In this document: positions 8,699 to 16,936 of the stretch, piece after piece
Numbering within the stretch: position 1 is the first letter of the stretch
Layout: every line of letters begins with the position of its first letter
NCBI GenBank assembly: GCA_018609825.1
Contig: JAHEOA010000173.1
Coordinates: 1-42,419, forward strand
Origin: Candidatus Bipolaricaulota bacterium
GTDB lineage: Bacteria > Bipolaricaulota > Bipolaricaulia > RBG-16-55-9
DNA length: 42,419 bases
Direction of reading: 5' to 3'
Notes under the pieces: model-generated
What the model was told of the DNA's origin: nothing
The model's database searches: none
What the model saw: the letters and a program-made list of their open reading frames with translations, nothing else
Position numbers and translations under genes: made by a program

Positions 8699-9967
8699 CT
8701 AGGCGTAGAGGCCGCGTGCGCGTGCCGCCTCCGCGACGCGATCCACGGCGACGACGTAGGCCGCCGTGCGCATGTTGATCTTGTCGTTCTGGTGCGTCTG
8801 CCAGACCTGTTGGAAGGCGTGGTCCATGTGCTCTTTCAGCTTGGCGTCGACCTCCTCGGCGCTCCAAAAGTAGAACGCCCGGTCCTGGACCCATTCGAAG
8901 TAGCTGACCGTCACGCCGCCGGCGTTGGCCAGAATGTCGGGAACGACGGCGACGCCGTTGTCGTAGAGGATCTCGTCGGCCTCCAGCGTCGTCGGGCCGT
9001 TGGCCAGCTCGATCACAGCCTTGGCCTTGACGTTGCCCGCGTTGTCGCGTTGGAGGACGTTCTCCAAGGCCGCCGGGGCGAGCACGTCGCACTCCAGCTC
9101 GAGCAGCTCCTCGTTGGAGATGGCGTCGGCCCCCGGGAAGTCTCGAACCGAGCCGGTCTGGTCCTTGTGCTTTTGGACTTGCGGAACGTCGAGGCCGTCC
9201 GCGTTGTAGATGCCGCCGCTGGAGTCGCTGACCGCCATCACCTTGGCGCCGAGCTCGTAAAAGTTGTTGGCAAAGACCGTGCCGGCGTTGCCGAAGCCGT
9301 TGACGGCCACGTTGGCGTCGGAGGGCTCAAGGCCGAGCTCCTTCAGCAACTGCAGCGCCACGAAGTAGCCGCCGCGGCCCGTGGCGGTGCTGCGGCCCTT
9401 GGATCCGCCCAAAATGAGCGGCTTGCCCGTGATCGAGCCGGGCATGAACTGGGCGTTATTGTGCATGCTGAGCGTGTCGACGATCCAGGCCATCTCGCGC
9501 TCGCCCGTGTAGACGTCGGGGGCCGGGATGTCGACATCCGGTCCCAGGATCGGGGCGATCTCGGCGGCAAAGCGGCGCGTCATCCGCTCCAGCTCGTCAA
9601 CGCTCATCCCCTTGGGGTTGCAGCGGACGCCGCCCTTGGCGCCGCCGAACGGCACGTGCATCACCGCACACTTCCAGGCCATCAGCACCGCCAGCGCCTC
9701 GACCTCCTCGACCGTGACGTCGGGGTGATAGCGGATGCCGCCCTTGGTGGGGCCGAGCACCTGATGGTGCTGCACGCGATAGGCTTCGATATGCTGCGTG
9801 TCGCCGTCGTCCATGCGCACCGGGAAGTTGACGATCAGCTTGCGCTTGGGATAGCGCAACAGCTCGCGCAGCGAGTCCTCGAGCTGAATGTGGTCCGCCG
9901 CCTTGTCGAAGAAGTGGCGGGCGGTCTCCAGCATGCTGATCTCCGTCTGTCGCCGCAGATCCGGCAT
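8699..9967 (-). CDS. gdhA: Glu/Leu/Phe/Val dehydrogenase, probably glutamate dehydrogenase
   Basis: The 422-aa protein has the length of hexameric NAD(P)-dependent glutamate dehydrogenases. PFGGAKGGVRCNP contains the catalytic lysine region. VNGFGNAGTVFANNF is the dinucleotide-binding loop. KGGIRYHPDVTVEEVEALAVLMAWKCA is the conserved substrate domain. The ATG at 9967 is fixed by a near-perfect Shine-Dalgarno, AAGGAGGA at 9973-9980 as read on the minus strand. It interconverts glutamate with 2-oxoglutarate and ammonia in the cytoplasm, and coenzyme preference cannot be read safely. It is monocistronic, divergent from the indolepyruvate oxidoreductase genes and convergent with porB. Glutamate dehydrogenase supplies the amino-group carrier for transamination, which produces the aryl 2-oxoacids used by the divergent gene. 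Confidence 0.92.
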   Translation of the reverse strand: MPDLRRQTEISMLETARHFFDKAADHIQLEDSLRELLRYPKRKLIVNFPVRMDDGDTQHIEAYRVQHHQVLGPTKGGIRYHPDVTVEEVEALAVLMAWKCAVMHVPFGGAKGGVRCNPKGMSVDELERMTRRFAAEIAPILGPDVDIPAPDVYTGEREMAWIVDTLSMHNNAQFMPGSITGKPLILGGSKGRSTATGRGGYFVALQLLKELGLEPSDANVAVNGFGNAGTVFANNFYELGAKVMAVSDSSGGIYNADGLDVPQVQKHKDQTGSVRDFPGADAISNEELLELECDVLAPAALENVLQRDNAGNVKAKAVIELANGPTTLEADEILYDNGVAVVPDILANAGGVTVSYFEWVQDRAFYFWSAEEVDAKLKEHMDHAFQQVWQTHQNDKINMRTAAYVVAVDRVAEAARARGLYA

Positions 9968-10046
9968 GTCGTTCCTCCTTTGATGGGTACGAGTCTCGTG
10001 GGCAACGGTTCGTGAGTGCTCGGGCGTCTCGTCCTGTCCGGCGGCC

Positions 10047-10074
10047 ATTCTATCAGCCCGTGTCGGCAAGGGAA
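10047..10074 (-). promoter_or_regulatory. Candidate sigma-70-type promoter for the dehydrogenase gene
   Basis: On the minus strand, TTCCCT (10069-10074) and TAGAAT (10047-10052) are spaced by 16 bases. The -10 matches the consensus at five of six positions; the -35 is weak. Transcription would begin near 10040 and leave a leader of about 70 bases before the ATG at 9967. The rest of the 219-base divergent gap (9968-10186) holds the two Shine-Dalgarno sites and no other clear element. Confidence 0.4.
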
Positions 10075-10186
10075 TGATCAATATCAGGGCAAGAACTGAG
10101 ATCCGACAGGATTCCCAGCAATGATCCGCGTCATAGCCGTCCTTGGGGTAAAGCAGGTACGCTGAATTGGCAAGAGGAGGGCACTC

Positions 10187-13180
10187 ATGGGGTCGAGGAC
10201 CAAGATTGCCAAGCGACTGATGTCCGGCAACGCCGCGATCGCGCGCGGCGTCTGGGAGGGCGGCGTCCACGTGGCCACGGCCTATCCCGGAACGCCGAGC
10301 ACGGAGATCCTGGAGGAGCTGGCGCACTACGAGGACGTCGACTGCGAGTGGTCTGCCAACGAGAAGGTCGCGCTGGAGGTCGCCGTGGGCGCGTCGGTGG
10401 CCGGTGGACGAGCGTTGGCGGCCATGAAGCACGTCGGCGTCAACGTCGCAGCCGATCCGCTCTTCTCGGCTTCTTACATGGGCGTCAACGGCGGACTGGT
10501 GGTCGTCTCCGCCGACGATCCGGGCATGCACTCCTCGCAGAACGAACAGGACAATCGGCTGGTGGCACGCGCGGCGCGGCTCGCGCTGTTGGAGCCCTCG
10601 ACGCCCCAAGAGGCCAAGGACTACGCCCAACGAGCGTTTGAGCTGTCGGAGCGCTTCGACACGCCTGTGATGCTGCGCACCACGACGCGCATCTCCCACG
10701 GCACGGGATCCGTCGAGCTGGGCGAGCGCCCATCCGTTCAGCGCAAGCCATATCGGAAACAGCCCCAAAAATACGTCGTGCTGCCGGCCCACGGTCGCGT
10801 GCGCCACAACTGGATCGAGGCCGAGCGGATTCCGGAATTGGAGGCCGAGGCCGAGCGCTGGATCGAGATGTTTGAGGGGGCCGACGATCTGGCGATCGTC
10901 ACCGCCGGGTCGGCGTTTCCCTATGCCCGCGAGGCGTTTCCGGACGCGTCGATCCTGAAACTCGGGCTGACCCACCCGTTGCCTCGGCAAGCCATCCGCG
11001 AGTTCTGTGACGGCAAGTCGACGGTCTTTGTGGTCGATGAGCTGGAGCCGTTCATGGAGGAGCAGGTCCGCGCGTTCGGCATTGACGTCATCGGCAAGGA
11101 CGCGCTGCCGCGCACGGGCGAGCTCTCCGTGGATGCGCTTCGAGCGGCCCTGAACGGATCTGAGGATCGACCGACACGGGTCAGTCTTCCGACGCTGCCG
11201 CCGCGGCCGCCGGCGCTCTGTCCCGGCTGCGGCCATCGCGGCGTCTTCACCGTCCTGGGTGAACTGGGCGCGACCGTGACGGGCGACATCGGCTGCTACA
11301 CGCTCGGCGCGCTGCCGCCGTTGGGCGCGATGGACACCTGCATGAACATGGGCGCCTCGATCGGCATGGCCCACGGCATGGCCAAAGTCATGACCGACGA
11401 CGAGCGCGAGGCGCTCGTGGCCGTCATCGGCGACTCGACGTTCTATCACTCCGGCATCACGGGACTCGTGGACATTATCTACAACGGCGGCGCAGGGACC
11501 GTCGTCGTCATGGACAACCACACGACGGCGATGACGGGCCACCAGGGCCATCCGGGCATGGGCAAGGATATCCATGGCCGACCCGCGCGCGTCGTCGATG
11601 TGGAAGGGCTCTGTAAGGGGCTCGGGGTCGACCACGTCGTCCGCGTCGATCCCTACGACCTCGATGCCGCTCGAGATGCGCTGACCGACGCACTCGGCCG
11701 GGACGAGCTATCCGTCATCATCGCCGACGCGCCGTGCGTGCTCATGGAGCGGACGCGCTTCGACGAGCCGCTCCAGATCAATCGTCAACAGTGCACCGAC
11801 TGTCACGCCTGCACAACCGTGGGTTGTCCTGGGATCGGCATTGCCGATGACGGGACGCTGCAGATCGACGGGCTGCTCTGCATCGCCTGCACGCACTGCC
11901 AGCAGGTCTGCGCCGACTGCAACGCGGGCGCCGACATTCCGCGCGTCCTCGAGCTCGTCGACGAGGGTCGAGAGGCCGAAGCCTTCGAGACGATCCTCGA
12001 CGTCAACCCGTTCCCGGCGGTCTCGGGCCGCGTCTGTCCGCACCCCTGCGAGCACGAGACGAACGCGCTCGGCTGGCCGCAGGGATCGAAGCGAGCGCAG
12101 CGCTTCCCCGATCTGGTCCGCGAGTTTCCACTCGACGAGGAGGGTCAACGGCTCTCGGTTCAGGCCGTGGAGCGCCACCTGGGCGACTTCGGCTTAGCGA
12201 ACTACACGGGCGCTGAGTTTGCGCCCCCAGCGGATCGTCCCGAGCGCGTGGCGATCGTCGGCTCCGGACCGGCCGGATTGTCGGCGGCTTGGCACCTCCG
12301 GCGGGCGGGGGTCGGCGTGACGGTCTTGGAATCCTCGGACGAGCCCGGCGGCATGATGCGGGTCGGCATTCCGGATTTTCGATTGGACAAGGAGATTCTC
12401 GATAGTGAGGTCGATCGGTTGCGGGCCATCGGCGTCGACATCCAGTGCGGGATTCGGATCGGACGCGATCGGACGTTGGATGATCTGAAGGCCGAATACG
12501 ACGCCGTGGTGCTCGGGGTCGGCGTCGATCAGCCGCGCGAGATCGAGCTGGCCGGCATGATCGAGGCCGCCAGCGGCGTGTGGGACGGGCTCGATCTGCT
12601 CAAGCGTTTCAACGGCGGCGAGGAGCTGGAACTTGGCCAGAGCGTGATCGTGGTCGGCGGCGGCAACACGGCGATCGATTGTGCGCGGGCGGCGCGACGA
12701 CTCGGTGCCGACGTGACCGTCTGCTACCGGCGGACGGAGGCCGACATGCCCGCGATTCCCGACGAGGTCGACGAGGCCCGTGCGGAGGGCGTGGCGTTCG
12801 CGTTCCTCGTGGCGCCGAAGCGCCTGCGGACCGTGGATGGACAAGTAACCGGGCTTCAGCTGCAACGGATGCGGCTGGGCGAGGCCGACGACGATGGCCG
12901 CCGACGTCCCGAGCCGCTCGCGGGCGAGACGACGGACGCGAACGCCGACACCGTGGTTCTGGCCATCGGTGAGCAGCCGGATCTGTCGGTGTTGTCCCAC
13001 CGGGCCCTGACCGACGGGGATCGAATCTCGATCGACTTCACGGGCGCGACGCCCGAGCAGAACGTCTTTGCTTGTGGCGACGCGGCGTTCGGCCATGGGA
13101 CCGTCACGCAGGGCATTGCGACCGGCCGCCGGGTCGCCGACAGCGTCGTCCGCTTCCTCAACGATCGGAGGTCGTCGTGA
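10187..13180 (+). CDS. iorA: Indolepyruvate:ferredoxin oxidoreductase alpha subunit fused to a GltD-like NAD(P)H flavoprotein
   Basis: At 997 aa this is far longer than ordinary IorA (about 580-640 aa). Residues 1-~530 are IorA: AYPGTPSTEILEELA near the start, then CPGCGHRGVF, GDIGCYTLGALPPL and VIGDSTFYHSGITGL with DNHTTAMTGHQGHPG, the TPP site. From about residue 536 comes a cysteine-rich ferredoxin segment (CTDCHACTTVGCPG, then CIACTHCQQVC). It runs into a GltD-type N-terminal Fe-S domain (NPFPAVSGRVCPHPCE). The last ~310 residues hold the FAD motif IVGSGPAGLSAAWHL and the NAD(P) motif VVGGGNTAIDCARAARRLGA with CYRRT. A Shine-Dalgarno (AGAGGAGGG) lies just before the ATG. It should oxidise aryl 2-oxoacids from Trp, Phe and Tyr to acyl-CoA, or run in reverse, with direct exchange to NAD(P)H. 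The fusion is visible; the electron route is inferred. Confidence 0.93.
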   Translation: MGSRTKIAKRLMSGNAAIARGVWEGGVHVATAYPGTPSTEILEELAHYEDVDCEWSANEKVALEVAVGASVAGGRALAAMKHVGVNVAADPLFSASYMGVNGGLVVVSADDPGMHSSQNEQDNRLVARAARLALLEPSTPQEAKDYAQRAFELSERFDTPVMLRTTTRISHGTGSVELGERPSVQRKPYRKQPQKYVVLPAHGRVRHNWIEAERIPELEAEAERWIEMFEGADDLAIVTAGSAFPYAREAFPDASILKLGLTHPLPRQAIREFCDGKSTVFVVDELEPFMEEQVRAFGIDVIGKDALPRTGELSVDALRAALNGSEDRPTRVSLPTLPPRPPALCPGCGHRGVFTVLGELGATVTGDIGCYTLGALPPLGAMDTCMNMGASIGMAHGMAKVMTDDEREALVAVIGDSTFYHSGITGLVDIIYNGGAGTVVVMDNHTTAMTGHQGHPGMGKDIHGRPARVVDVEGLCKGLGVDHVVRVDPYDLDAARDALTDALGRDELSVIIADAPCVLMERTRFDEPLQINRQQCTDCHACTTVGCPGIGIADDGTLQIDGLLCIACTHCQQVCADCNAGADIPRVLELVDEGREAEAFETILDVNPFPAVSGRVCPHPCEHETNALGWPQGSKRAQRFPDLVREFPLDEEGQRLSVQAVERHLGDFGLANYTGAEFAPPADRPERVAIVGSGPAGLSAAWHLRRAGVGVTVLESSDEPGGMMRVGIPDFRLDKEILDSEVDRLRAIGVDIQCGIRIGRDRTLDDLKAEYDAVVLGVGVDQPREIELAGMIEAASGVWDGLDLLKRFNGGEELELGQSVIVVGGGNTAIDCARAARRLGADVTVCYRRTEADMPAIPDEVDEARAEGVAFAFLVAPKRLRTVDGQVTGLQLQRMRLGEADDDGRRRPEPLAGETTDANADTVVLAIGEQPDLSVLSHRALTDGDRISIDFTGATPEQNVFACGDAAFGHGTVTQGIATGRRVADSVVRFLNDRRSS

Positions 13181-13788
13181 CCCCTACGGAAACCCTGGAC
13201 ATTGCGCTTGCGGGGGTCGGCGGACAAGGCTCGATGCTGGCCGGGCGGATCGTCGCTCGAGCCGCTGAGAACGACGGTCGCGAGGTGGCGACGTCCGAAG
13301 TGCACGGCATGTCGCAGCGCGGAGGTTCGGTCTTCAGCACCGTCCGCTATGGCAACAGGGTTCTGTCGCCCATGATCCCCAAAGCCGAGGCTGAGGTCCT
13401 GTTGGCCTTCGAGCGGCTGGAGGCCCTACGCTATCTGGCGTATCTGGCGGAGGGGGGCCTCGTCGTCGTCAACGACCAGCGGGTGGCGCCGCCGCTGGAG
13501 TCGCTGAAGGCCGCCCGCTATCCCGACAACGTTGCCGGGATCCTGCGCCACCACACCGACCGCGTCCTGATGGTGCCCGGCCACGATCGAGCGCTTCGGC
13601 TGGGCAACCCGAAGCTGGCCAACACGGTCACGCTCGGCGCGCTGGCCCCCCAGCTCGATCTGAGCGTCGAGGCCTGGCGCCAAGCGCTGCGCGAGCTGGT
13701 TCCGTCGAAGACGGTCGAGCAGAACTTGGCCGCGTTCGAGGCCGGGCTTGCTTGGGCCGAGGCTGCGGACTCGGTCCGTACGTCGTGA
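13177..13788 (+). CDS. iorB: Indolepyruvate:ferredoxin oxidoreductase, beta subunit
   Basis: The 203-aa protein matches IorB in length and content. LDIALAGVGGQGSMLAGRIVARAA is the conserved opening, and SEVHGMSQRGGSVFSTVRYG is the family signature. The GTG at 13177 overlaps the iorA stop (GTGA) and has GGAGG at 13167-13171, so translation is probably coupled. It completes the cytoplasmic IorAB complex, with the catalytic TPP and Fe-S centres on the alpha-flavoprotein fusion. No transmembrane or export signal is present. Confidence 0.93.
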   Translation: MTPTETLDIALAGVGGQGSMLAGRIVARAAENDGREVATSEVHGMSQRGGSVFSTVRYGNRVLSPMIPKAEAEVLLAFERLEALRYLAYLAEGGLVVVNDQRVAPPLESLKAARYPDNVAGILRHHTDRVLMVPGHDRALRLGNPKLANTVTLGALAPQLDLSVEAWRQALRELVPSKTVEQNLAAFEAGLAWAEAADSVRTS

Positions 13789-13802
13789 GCGACCCTGGGC
13801 CC

Positions 13803-14225
13803 ATGAAATGCGTCGCGATCGGCGCCGTCCGTTCGCTCTATCGAAGCCGCGACGAGGCGCCTCGCCAAGGGGCATGGGCAGATGATGTCACCAGCGCTAT
13901 CGAAATCGAAGAGCGTTTTCTGCCGGCGCTGGTCGGACTCGAACGATACTCACACATCTGGGTGCTCTTTTGGGCGGACCGGGCAGACCGTGATGTCATC
14001 ACCAGCGATCGCCATCGCCAGTGGGGCGAACAGCGTGGCATCTTCGCCTCGCGATCGCCGGCTCGTCCGAATCCCATCGGCCTGACCGTCTGTGAGCTGA
14101 TCTCGGTCGAGGATCGAAGGGTTACCGTGCGCGGCCTGGAAGCACTCGACGGCACGCCGATCGTCGACATCAAGCCGTTTGTTCCCGCCCTTGACTGTCC
14201 CACCAACCCGGCATTTGGCAGTTAG
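13803..14225 (+). CDS. trmO: TrmO-like tRNA t6A37 N6-methyltransferase (TsaA/UPF0066 family)
   Basis: The 140-aa protein shows the TsaA beta-barrel family pattern. IGAVRSLY near the N-terminus is followed by the conserved LVGLERYSHIWVLFWADR. SPARPNPIGLTVCELISVE holds the RPNPIG motif, and ALDGTPIVDIKPFVP is the conserved end. In known members the enzyme uses SAM to methylate t6A at tRNA position 37. An alternative GTG start at 13785 would overlap the iorB stop (GTGA) and add six residues; neither start has a strong Shine-Dalgarno. It lacks the extra C-terminal domain of the long enterobacterial form. Its place after iorB may be simple cotranscription. Relatives also occur in other SAM-dependent roles, so the exact substrate is less sure than the family. 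Confidence 0.8.
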   Translation: MKCVAIGAVRSLYRSRDEAPRQGAWADDVTSAIEIEERFLPALVGLERYSHIWVLFWADRADRDVITSDRHRQWGEQRGIFASRSPARPNPIGLTVCELISVEDRRVTVRGLEALDGTPIVDIKPFVPALDCPTNPAFGS

Positions 14226-14250
14226 TCATTGGGTATGGTATGGATGGGCC

Positions 14251-14496
14251 ATGGCCAAGTCAGCACAGCCCCAGCAGCCCCAGTCCGGCCCGAGCAACCT
14301 GCGACTGATCAGCGCGCTCGTCCTGGCCGTGCTGATCGTCGTGTTTACGCTCCAGAACACCGAGTCCACCACCGTCACGCTCTTCGCCTGGTCGATCACG
14401 ACCTCTCGGGCGCTCATGCTGTTCGTCGTGCTCGCGGTCGGGGTCGCGCTCGGCTGGCTGCTGCGCAGCCTCCGAGGCCGACGCACCCGCAAGTAG
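14251..14496 (+). CDS. Small LapA-domain membrane protein
   Basis: This is an 81-aa protein with two predicted membrane helices (about residues 18-34 and 47-68) separated by a short loop. It starts with a Pro/Gln-rich cytoplasmic stretch and ends with the basic tail RSLRGRRTRK. VVFTLQNTESTTVTLFAW is the LapA (PF06305-type) pattern, in which FxxQN precedes the first loop, and ALGWLLRSLRG matches the second helix. Family members occur in many bacteria as inner-membrane proteins. The lipopolysaccharide-assembly role known from E. coli should not be assumed here. The ATG at 14251 has a weak Shine-Dalgarno. It sits between trmO and maeB without an evident partner. Confidence 0.7.
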   Translation: MAKSAQPQQPQSGPSNLRLISALVLAVLIVVFTLQNTESTTVTLFAWSITTSRALMLFVVLAVGVALGWLLRSLRGRRTRK

Positions 14497-14540
14497 GGCC
14501 GCTTGTTCGGCGCTGGCGCTATGAACCTTGATAGTCGTCA

Positions 14541-14569
14541 TAGGCATCTGATTCGCATCGCCCTATCAT
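14541..14569 (+). promoter_or_regulatory. Candidate promoter for the malic enzyme gene
   Basis: TAGGCA (14541-14546) and TATCAT (14564-14569) are separated by 17 bases. They match the sigma-70 consensus at four and five of six positions. The start codon lies about 40 bases downstream at 14609, preceded by CGAGG. The 112-base gap after the membrane-protein gene shows no terminator. Confidence 0.4.
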
Positions 14570-14608
14570 TGCCCCAACCACTGTCCATCAAGAACCGAGG
14601 CGATTGCG

Positions 14609-16888
14609 ATGACGATGGAGCAGGAGGCATTGGAGTACCATCAGTACCCCATTCCGGGGAAACTGGAGGTCAACCCGACGAAGCCCTGCCTCACGCAACG
14701 AGATCTGTCCTTGGCCTACACGCCCGGCGTGGCCGCGCCCTGCCGCGAGATCGAAGCCGATCCTCTGAAGGCATTCCAGTACACCGCCCGCGGCAATCTC
14801 ATTGGCGTCGTCACCAACGGCAGTGCCGTGTTGGGACTCGGCGACATCGGCGCGCTCGCCAGCAAGCCGGTCATGGAAGGCAAGTCGCTCTTGTTCAAGA
14901 GCTTCTCCGACATCGACGCCATCGACGTGGAACTCGACACCCGCGACCCCGAAGCGATCATCAACGCGGTCAAGCTGATGGAGCCATCGTTTGGCGGCAT
15001 CAACCTGGAGGACATTAAGGCCCCGGAGTGCTTCGAGGTCGAAGAACGCCTCAAGGCCGAGATGGATATACCCGTCTTCCACGACGATCAGCACGGCACG
15101 GCGATCATCTCCGGCGCGGCACTGCTCAATGCGCTCGAACTCGTCGATAAACGGATCGAGGACGTCAAGATCGTCGCCAGCGGCGCGGGGGCCAGCGCCA
15201 TCGCCACGATGCGCTTCTACGTCGAGTTGGGCGCGAAGCGCGAGAACATCGTCCTGTGCGACAGCAAGGGCCCGATCACGCCCGAGCGCGACGATCTCTC
15301 CGAGTACAAGCGCGAGTTCGCCAATGACACCGATGCGACCCGTCTTGGAGACGCGTTGGCTGACGCGGACGTCTTCGTCGGTCTCTCCGTGGGCGGACTA
15401 GTGACCCAGGACATGGTCCGGCGCATGGCGGATAAGCCGATCGTCTTTGCCATGGCCAACCCCGATCCCGAGATCAGCTACGAGGACGCGCGCGAGGCCC
15501 GACCGGACGCCATCGTCGCCACGGGTCGCTCCGACTACCCCAACCAAGTCAACAACGTCCTCGGGTTCCCGTTCATCTTCCGCGGCGCGCTCGACGTGCG
15601 CTCGCGGGCCATCAACGAACAGATGAAGGTCGCGGCGGCCCAGTCGCTGGCCGACCTCGCGAAAGAGGACGTCCCCGACGCCGTGGTCAAGGCCTACGGG
15701 TTGGAAGGCTTGACGTTCGGGCCGGACTATCTGATTCCGAAGCCGCTCGATCCGCGGGTCCTGCTCTGGGAGGCGCCCGCGGTGGCCCGCGCGGCCATCG
15801 CGACGGGGGTGGCGCGCGTCGACTTGGACATTGACCACTACGTCGAACAGTTGGAGGCCCGTCTCGGGAAATCTCGCGAGCTGATGCGGGTGGTCTTCAA
15901 CAAGGCCCGCTCCCAACCCAAGCGGATCGCGCTCGCCGAGGGCGAGCATCCCAAGATGATCCGGGCGGCTCATCAACTGGCTGATGAGGGGATGGCCAAG
16001 CCGGTGCTGCTCGGCCGGGCCGATCGGATCCGCCATATCGCGGACGAGATCCACATCGATCTCTCGGGCATCGAACTCGTCGACCCTCGGACGTCGGTCG
16101 ATCACGAGCGCTACGCCGAGCGACTGTTCCAGATTCGCCACCGCAAGGGCGTGACGCTGACCGAAGCGCGCAATCTGCTCGCCAACCCGAACTACTTCGG
16201 CTCGGTCATGCTCGAGCTCGACGAGGTCGACGGGCTCATTTCCGGGCTCAGCTTCCACTATCCCGAGGTCTTGCGGCCCCCGCTCCAGGTCGTCGGCACG
16301 GCGGCCAAGACCCACATCGCCGCCGGCGTCTATCTCGTGACCACCCGCGATCGCGCGCTGCTGTTTGCCGACACCACGGTCAACATCGAGCCGGACGCAG
16401 AGACTTTGGCCGAAATCGGCATCCTCACGGCCGAATTGGCTCAGGAATTCGACATCGAGCCGCGGATCGCCATGCTCAGCTTCTCCGACTTCGGCAGCAC
16501 GCGCCACCCGCGCGCGCAGATGGTCAGTCAGGCCGCCGACCTCGTCCGACAGCACGCGCCGAACCTGGTCGTCGAGGGGGAGCTGATGGCGGACACGGCG
16601 CTTCTGGCCGAGAGCCTCAACCAGACGTATCCGTTCAACAAGCTGCGCACCGAGGCCAACGTGCTCATCTTCCCCTCGCTGGAGGCGGGCAACATCGCCT
16701 ACAAGCTGATGCAGCAGATCGCCGAGGCGGAGATCGTCGGGCCGATGCTGGTCGGCATGCGCAAGCCGGTCCACATCCTGCAACGGGGTGACGAGGTCAA
16801 GGACATTGTCAACTTGGCAGCGCTGGCGGCCGTACAGGCCCAGCAACGGGAGAATCGCTCCAACCAACGGGAGCCGGTCACATCCTAG
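14609..16888 (+). CDS. maeB: Malic enzyme with C-terminal phosphotransacetylase-like domain (MaeB type)
   Basis: The 759-aa length equals that of MaeB. Residues ~1-430 are the malic enzyme part: LAYTPGVAAPCREIEADP at the N-terminus, HDDQHGTAIISGAALLNAL as the metal/malate site and VASGAGASAIATMRFYVELGA as the dinucleotide fold. FAMANPDPEI and ATGRSDYPNQVNNVLGFP complete the core. Residues ~430-759 resemble phosphotransacetylase (RIALAEGEHPKMIRAAHQL, SGLSFHYPEVLRPPLQVVGT, FPSLEAGNIAYKL). In MaeB proteins this domain binds acetyl-CoA as a regulator and lacks transacetylase activity. The enzyme converts malate to pyruvate and CO2 with NAD(P) reduction. It links C4 acids to the pyruvate node served by the two pyruvate oxidoreductases in this window. 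Confidence 0.95.
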   Translation: MTMEQEALEYHQYPIPGKLEVNPTKPCLTQRDLSLAYTPGVAAPCREIEADPLKAFQYTARGNLIGVVTNGSAVLGLGDIGALASKPVMEGKSLLFKSFSDIDAIDVELDTRDPEAIINAVKLMEPSFGGINLEDIKAPECFEVEERLKAEMDIPVFHDDQHGTAIISGAALLNALELVDKRIEDVKIVASGAGASAIATMRFYVELGAKRENIVLCDSKGPITPERDDLSEYKREFANDTDATRLGDALADADVFVGLSVGGLVTQDMVRRMADKPIVFAMANPDPEISYEDAREARPDAIVATGRSDYPNQVNNVLGFPFIFRGALDVRSRAINEQMKVAAAQSLADLAKEDVPDAVVKAYGLEGLTFGPDYLIPKPLDPRVLLWEAPAVARAAIATGVARVDLDIDHYVEQLEARLGKSRELMRVVFNKARSQPKRIALAEGEHPKMIRAAHQLADEGMAKPVLLGRADRIRHIADEIHIDLSGIELVDPRTSVDHERYAERLFQIRHRKGVTLTEARNLLANPNYFGSVMLELDEVDGLISGLSFHYPEVLRPPLQVVGTAAKTHIAAGVYLVTTRDRALLFADTTVNIEPDAETLAEIGILTAELAQEFDIEPRIAMLSFSDFGSTRHPRAQMVSQAADLVRQHAPNLVVEGELMADTALLAESLNQTYPFNKLRTEANVLIFPSLEAGNIAYKLMQQIAEAEIVGPMLVGMRKPVHILQRGDEVKDIVNLAALAAVQAQQRENRSNQREPVTS

Positions 16889-16936
16889 CCGATCGGGGGA
16901 AGGATGCGGTGTGCGCGAGGCGACTAGGCTGAGGCC

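Noticed and set aside
8699..11635. A 978-codon minus-strand frame covering the dehydrogenase and continuing antisense to iorA
   Set aside because: Only the part from the Shine-Dalgarno-preceded ATG at 9967 matches a protein family. The upstream part is His/Arg-rich, low-complexity sequence typical of an antisense shadow in high-GC DNA.
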